DNA of 9,313 nt from CANJDH01 sp964443245 (lineage in GTDB: Bacteria; Pseudomonadota; Gammaproteobacteria; Burkholderiales; JAEUOS01): positions 1 through 9,313 of the forward strand of contig CAYUEG010000136.1 in NCBI GenBank assembly GCA_964443245.1. The letters run 5' to 3'. Below are positions 5,822 through 9,313 of this stretch, piece after piece (within the stretch, counting starts at the first letter, position 1; every line of letters starts with the position of its first letter). The notes beneath the pieces are model-generated. The model was not told where the DNA came from and searched no databases. It worked only from the letters and a program-made list of their open reading frames with translations. Position numbers and translations under genes: made by a program.

Positions 5822-5893
5822 CGATGCGCGGCAGATGCCGACATCCATCGCGCAGCAGCGCACACACCGTTCCAGAAAAACACAGGACAGCCC

Positions 5894-6277
5894 ATGCCAA
5901 TCGAACGCCTGATGGTTCCCGGTGAACCCGCCCCCTTCAGCCATTACTGCCATGTCGTCAAGGCGCGCGGACAGATCTTCCTTTCCGGCGCCGTCGGCAT
6001 TGCGCCGGATGGCAGCATCCCCGAATCGACCGTTGCGCAATTCGAGCTGGCCTTGAAAAGCCTGGACAACTGCCTGCGTCACGCCGGTGGCCTGCCCGAG
6101 CACATCGTCAAGGTGAATGTGTACATGACGCGCATCGGCGAACGCGGGCAGATCAATCCGCTCCGCCAGGCCTATTTCGGCGAACACCGTCCGGCTTCCA
6201 CGCTGGTGGAGGTGAGCGCGCTGGTCGATCCGCGCCTGTCGGTCGAAATCGAAGCCATCGCGGTACTGCCGGAGTAA
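5894..6277 (+). CDS. RidA/YjgF-family protein lacking the catalytic arginine
   Basis: A 127-aa protein of the Rid (YjgF/YER057c/UK114) family, small trimeric proteins with a chorismate-mutase-like fold. Recognisable segments are QIFLSGAVGIAPDGSI (27-42), TVAQFELALKSLDNCLRHAG (46-65), HIVKVNVYM (70-78) and YFGEHRPASTLVEVSAL (94-110), ending VEIEAIAVLPE. In archetypal RidA the P-A-R-S motif carries the arginine that binds the substrate carboxylate and is required for 2-aminoacrylate (enamine/imine) deamination. Here the motif is P-A-S-T, so Ser102 takes that place. The E120-A pair is kept. The protein therefore belongs with Rid subgroups that lack the arginine, and standard imine deaminase activity is not expected. 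AGGA at 5884-5887 supports ATG 5894. It is probably monocistronic, diverging from the hydratase and converging on the CoA-transferase. Confidence 0.9.
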   Translation: MPIERLMVPGEPAPFSHYCHVVKARGQIFLSGAVGIAPDGSIPESTVAQFELALKSLDNCLRHAGGLPEHIVKVNVYMTRIGERGQINPLRQAYFGEHRPASTLVEVSALVDPRLSVEIEAIAVLPE

Positions 6278-6285
6278 GGTTCTGG

Positions 6286-6305
6286 GCGCGCCGGGTTCGG
6301 CGCGC
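6286..6305. terminator. Strong hairpin between convergent genes, probable bidirectional terminator
   Basis: GCGCGCCG (6286-6293) and CGGCGCGC (6298-6305) form a perfect 8-bp GC stem with a GGTT tetraloop. It fills most of the 37-base space between the convergent stops of the RidA-like and CoA-transferase genes. No T run is present on either side, so termination efficiency is uncertain. Confidence 0.5.
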
Positions 6306-6314
6306 TGGCCCGGC

Positions 6315-7487
6315 CTAGGAAAGGCGCGCCAGCTCGGCGAGGATTTCCTCGGTATGTTGGCCCAGTGCCGGCGCCGGACGGCGAAAGCCGCCGGGCGTAC
6401 CGGAAAGGCGCGGTACCACGTTGTGCATCGGCAGGCTGCCCATCTCGGCATCTTCCACTTCGACAATCGCCTCACGGCCCACGGTGTAGGGATGGTCGAG
6501 CAGTTCCTTCATCGAACACACGGGGCCCACGGTGACGCCGGCGGCCTCGAACAGCGCAAGGTTTTCCGCAGTGGAGCGGGCGCCGATGAAGCCACCGATG
6601 ATGGCATCGAGTTCGTCACGATGTTCGACGCGCCCGGTGTTGAGCGCAAAGCGGGGGTCAGTTTTGAGCTCCGGCCTGCCAATCGTGTCAAAAATGCGCA
6701 TCGCCATCGACTGCATCGAACCCGAAAGCGCGACGTGGCCCCCGTCACCGCACCGGTACACATTGCGCGGCGCGGCGTGGGCCGACTGGTTGCCGGCGCG
6801 CAGGGTCGCTTCGCCGGTCAGGCGCGTCTTGCCTGCTTCGGACGCAACAAACGAAAAGATCGGCTCGAACAGGGATAAATCGATCACCTGTCCCTGGCCG
6901 CTTTTCTCCGCCACGCGCAGCGCGGTCAGCACGCCGGCGGCGCCGTAGACGCCGGCGATCATGTCGGCCATGGCCAGCGGCGGCAGGGCCGGGGGCTTGT
7001 CCGGAAAGCCGTTGAGGTACGCGAAGCCCGACATCGCTTCGACCAGCGTGCCGAAGCCCGGCTTGTGACTGTAGGGCCCGGTCTGGCCCCAGCCCGAAAT
7101 GCGGACGATCACCAGGGCCGGGTTGAGGGCATGCAGCAGCGCCGGTGCCAGGCCCATCTTTTCCAGCCCGCCCGGGACAAAGTTCTCGACCAGGATCTGC
7201 GCATGGGTCAGCAGCTTTTTCAGCTGCGCGAGGCCCTCGGCGGATTTGATGTCCAGCACCAGCGAGCGCTTGTTGCGCCCGTAGACCTTCCAGAAAATCG
7301 ACTGGCCGCCTTCACGCCAGTGGCGCAAGTCATCACCGCCCTGCAGTTCGCCATTGGCGTCCGTGCTGGCGCGCTCCACCTTGATCACATCCGCACCGAA
7401 ATCAGCCAGATAGGCGGTGAGCATGTTGCCCGCCACCAGGCGCGAGAGATCGACCACGCGCACATCGGCGAGCGGGCCGGACTGGTT
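6315..7487 (-). CDS. Family III CoA-transferase (CaiB/BaiF), N-terminus lost in gap
   Basis: The visible 390 residues cover nearly a whole CaiB/BaiF CoA-transferase, which moves CoA between carboxylic acids through an aspartyl-CoA thioester. The first visible residues, NQSGPLADVRVVDLSRLVAG, are the family's usual start, so only a few codons and the start codon are missing in the Ns. Landmarks are LADFGADVIKVER, GRNKRSLVLD, VENFVPGGLEKMG, RISGWGQTGPY and AMADMIAG. The Asp of the last motif (visible residue 175) fits the catalytic nucleophile, equivalent to Asp169 of formyl-CoA transferase. A small C-terminal domain follows with GHVALSGSMQSMA and the closing LGQHTEEILAEL. Size agrees with the usual 380-410 residues. 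The acyl substrate cannot be told; racemases of this superfamily are an alternative. It would diverge from the aldose epimerase across the gap and be transcribed towards the RidA-like gene. Confidence 0.92.
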   Translation of the reverse strand, partial: NQSGPLADVRVVDLSRLVAGNMLTAYLADFGADVIKVERASTDANGELQGGDDLRHWREGGQSIFWKVYGRNKRSLVLDIKSAEGLAQLKKLLTHAQILVENFVPGGLEKMGLAPALLHALNPALVIVRISGWGQTGPYSHKPGFGTLVEAMSGFAYLNGFPDKPPALPPLAMADMIAGVYGAAGVLTALRVAEKSGQGQVIDLSLFEPIFSFVASEAGKTRLTGEATLRAGNQSAHAAPRNVYRCGDGGHVALSGSMQSMAMRIFDTIGRPELKTDPRFALNTGRVEHRDELDAIIGGFIGARSTAENLALFEAAGVTVGPVCSMKELLDHPYTVGREAIVEVEDAEMGSLPMHNVVPRLSGTPGGFRRPAPALGQHTEEILAELARLS

Positions 7488-7587
7488 NNNNNNNNNNNNN
7501 NNNNNNNNNNNNNNNNNNNNNNNNNNNNNNNNNNNNNNNNNNNNNNNNNNNNNNNNNNNNNNNNNNNNNNNNNNNNNNNNNNNNNNN
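7488..7587. other. Assembly gap of 100 Ns between divergent genes
   Basis: Unlike the first gap, the flanks share no overlap, so sequence is truly missing and 100 is probably a placeholder. The gap hides the start of the CoA-transferase, the divergent promoter region and possibly the N-terminus of the epimerase. Confidence 0.9.
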
Positions 7588-7602
7588 TCTGCCGACCACG
7601 CC

Positions 7603-8688
7603 ATGCCCGCCACGCCTCCGCTCCCGCTGCAACGCGAACGCTTCCAGTCTCAAGTGGATGGCAAGGCCACCGACCTCTTCACCCTCGCCAACCGCCGGGG
7701 CATGGTGGTGCGCTTCACCAACCACGGCGGCAAGATCCTGCAGATCATCGTGCCGGACCGCCACGGCGTGCTGGACGATGTGGCACTGGGCTACGACAGC
7801 ATCGCCACCGTGCTCACCGGCCAGAGCAGCATGGGCGCCTTCATCGGCCGCTATGCCGGCCGGGTGGGTGGTGCGCGGTTCACCCTGAACGGCAAGGAGC
7901 ACCAGCTCACGGTGAACAGCGGCCCCAACTCGCTGCATGGCGGCAGCAAGGGTTCGCGCTTTCGTGTCTTTGACGTCAGGCAGATCGACGCTGCCACCTG
8001 CGAGCTGACGCTCGACTACCCGGATGGCGACCAGGGCTACCCCGGCCATGTGAAGTCACGCATCCTCTATCAGGTGACCGACGACAACGCGCTCGACATC
8101 CGCTACGAAGCGACCACGGACGCACCGACCATCGTCAACTTCACTTCGCACGGCTTCTTCAATCTGGCCGGGCACGCTGTTGCCAGCGAAGCGACGATGT
8201 GCGAGCACATCCTCACCATTCCGGCGGACACCTTCACGCCAAGCGACGAAAACATGATCACCACCGGCGAACTGCAATCCGTGGCCGGCACCCCGCTCGA
8301 CTTTCGCACGCCCACGCGCATCGGCGCGCGCATCAACGATCCTTACTGCATGCACCCCGCCACCCGCGGCTACGACTACAACTGGGTGGTCAACAAGCCG
8401 CCCGGGGAATACGGCCTGGCCGCAACGCTCTACGAACCCACCAGCGGACGCGAGATGCAGGTCTGGAGCACCGAGCCCGGCCTGGTGTTCTTCAGCGGCA
8501 ACAACTTCACCGGTGAAGCACCGCGCGATGTCGGCAAGAACGGCAAGGTGTATCAGCGCCGCGCCGGCCTGTGCCTGGAGCCGGGCAAGTTTCCCGATAC
8601 CCCGAACCAGCCGAACTTTCCCTCCGCGGTGTTGAACCCCGGCGAGCGCTACACCGGCATCATCAGCTATCGCTTTTCAGCACGCTGA
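7603..8688 (+). CDS. galM: Aldose 1-epimerase (galactose mutarotase)
   Basis: The GalM family interconverts alpha and beta anomers of aldoses. From ATG 7603 the protein is 361 aa; the frame is open up to the gap, so a longer N-terminus (for example a signal peptide, as in some periplasmic mutarotases) is possible. Conserved parts are in order: FTNHGGKILQIIVPDRHG, DVALGYDS, GRYAGR (R83, R87; sugar binding), NSLHGG (H112), HGFFNLAG (H183, the expected general acid) and PGYPG-like QGYPGHV. Further on come TRGYDYNW and CLEPGKFPDTPNQP (E326, the expected general base). All catalytic residues appear to be present. Length is normal for the bacterial family. It is followed after 20 bases by the GST gene, so the two are probably co-transcribed. 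No other galactose-pathway genes are visible. Confidence 0.92.
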   Translation: MPATPPLPLQRERFQSQVDGKATDLFTLANRRGMVVRFTNHGGKILQIIVPDRHGVLDDVALGYDSIATVLTGQSSMGAFIGRYAGRVGGARFTLNGKEHQLTVNSGPNSLHGGSKGSRFRVFDVRQIDAATCELTLDYPDGDQGYPGHVKSRILYQVTDDNALDIRYEATTDAPTIVNFTSHGFFNLAGHAVASEATMCEHILTIPADTFTPSDENMITTGELQSVAGTPLDFRTPTRIGARINDPYCMHPATRGYDYNWVVNKPPGEYGLAATLYEPTSGREMQVWSTEPGLVFFSGNNFTGEAPRDVGKNGKVYQRRAGLCLEPGKFPDTPNQPNFPSAVLNPGERYTGIISYRFSAR

Positions 8689-8708
8689 ACACACCCTCCG
8701 GAACCCAC

Positions 8709-9313
8709 ATGGCAAAGCAACCCGAACTGATCCTTTATCACGCGTGGAATTCCAGCGCCTCGCGCAAGGTGCGCCTGTGCCTCGCCGAGAAGGGCCTTGC
8801 GTGGGAGGGCCGCGTGATCGACATCAACCGCTTTCAGCACCACACACCCTGGTACAAGCGCATCAACCCGAGTGGCATCGTGCCGGCGTTGGTGGTCGAT
8901 GGCCATTCGCTGATCGAGAGCAACCTCATCAACGAATACCTGGACGAGGCCTTTCCCCACCCACCCCTGATGCCGGACGATCCGATTGACCGCCATGAAG
9001 TACGGCGCTGGTCGAAATACATCGACGACACCTGCCTGCCGGCGGTGCAAAAGCCGAACTGGACGCTGCTGATGCGGCCGATTGCCGAAAAGTGGAGCGA
9101 CGCCGAGCTTGCCGAACGCCTCGCCGCCATCCCCAGCAAGGAGCGCCGCGACCTGTGGACACGCATGGCGCGCAACCCCTTTACCCAAGCCGAGATCGAC
9201 GCCGCGCTCGACATCCTGCAGGACATGACCATGCAGATCGAGCGTTACCTGGTGAAGAGCGGCGGCCCGTGGATCTATGGCGAGCGCTTCACGCTGGCCG
9301 ACATTGCGGCTGC
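8709..9313 (+). CDS. Glutathione S-transferase, beta-etherase (LigF)-like, 3' end beyond window
   Basis: 201 codons are visible before the window ends and no stop is reached. The N-terminal thioredoxin fold begins LILYHAWNSSASRKVRLCLAEKG (residues 7-29), with a serine cluster S15-S16-A-S18 where the GST catalytic serine is expected. V58-P59 is the cis-proline motif and E70-S71 the glutathione gamma-glutamyl contact. The helical C-domain includes VRRWSKYIDDTCLPAV, KWSDAELAERLAAIPSKERRDLW, MARNPF and GPWIYGERFTLADIAA, the N-capping motif of GSTs. The spacing and the K-W-S-D...W-x-R-M/R-A-R-N segment recall LigF-type beta-aryl etherases, which cleave lignin-derived aryl ethers with glutathione, but this is a memory-based likeness and the substrate is unproven. 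ATG 8709 lies 20 bases after the epimerase stop; the Shine-Dalgarno is poor. Confidence 0.9.
   Translation, partial: MAKQPELILYHAWNSSASRKVRLCLAEKGLAWEGRVIDINRFQHHTPWYKRINPSGIVPALVVDGHSLIESNLINEYLDEAFPHPPLMPDDPIDRHEVRRWSKYIDDTCLPAVQKPNWTLLMRPIAEKWSDAELAERLAAIPSKERRDLWTRMARNPFTQAEIDAALDILQDMTMQIERYLVKSGGPWIYGERFTLADIAA

Noticed and set aside
1..9313. A defence system, toxin-antitoxin pair, phage, integron or CRISPR array
   Set aside because: All well-supported genes belong to ordinary metabolic, transport or envelope families, and no repeat-spacer pattern, integrase or transposase was seen on either strand.

Overview
The window looks like a draft-assembly piece of a high-GC betaproteobacterial chromosome, most likely Burkholderiales or a close relative. 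The main reason is a Bug/TctC-type solute-binding protein, a family greatly expanded in that group. The high GC content by eye and the catabolic gene mix (acyl-CoA enzymes, sulfatase, glutathione S-transferase) agree. No tRNA, rRNA, CRISPR array, IS element or phage gene was seen.

Layout, left to right. A TctC-like periplasmic binding protein (minus strand, 107-1069) diverges from a cytoplasmic type I sulfatase (1206-2654). The sulfatase is followed in the same direction by a secreted GlcG/HbpS-like protein (2780-3274). Convergent to these is a minus-strand group: an AsmA-like membrane-anchored protein (3348-4058), a small Ala/Glu/Arg-rich coiled-coil ORF (4151-4671, interrupted by an assembly gap) and an enoyl-CoA hydratase/isomerase (4914-5720). 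The hydratase diverges from a RidA-like protein (5894-6277). That gene converges on a family III CoA-transferase (6315-7487, N-terminus lost in a second gap). Beyond this gap an aldose 1-epimerase (7603-8688) and a glutathione S-transferase (8709 to the window end) form a probable two-gene operon. The first 27 bases may be the N-terminus of another minus-strand GST.

Functionally this is a mosaic of short transcription units, not one pathway. Acyl-CoA handling (hydratase, CoA-transferase) and small-molecule uptake and detoxification (TctC, sulfatase, GST, Rid) recur, which suits a versatile heterotroph degrading organic acids and aromatics. Whether the neighbours share a pathway is inference only.

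The most instructive observations are these. (1) The 100-N gap at 4222-4321 is flanked by an identical 55-bp sequence abutting both edges. This looks like unmerged contig ends, and collapsing it restores one clean 121-aa ORF. (2) The RidA-like protein lacks the family's catalytic arginine. (3) The enoyl-CoA hydratase lacks one of the two classical catalytic glutamates, in a pattern like LiuC/AtuE-type hydratases. (4) Several hairpins and one compact palindrome sit in intergenic regions. I did not find convincing evidence of a novel multi-gene system.
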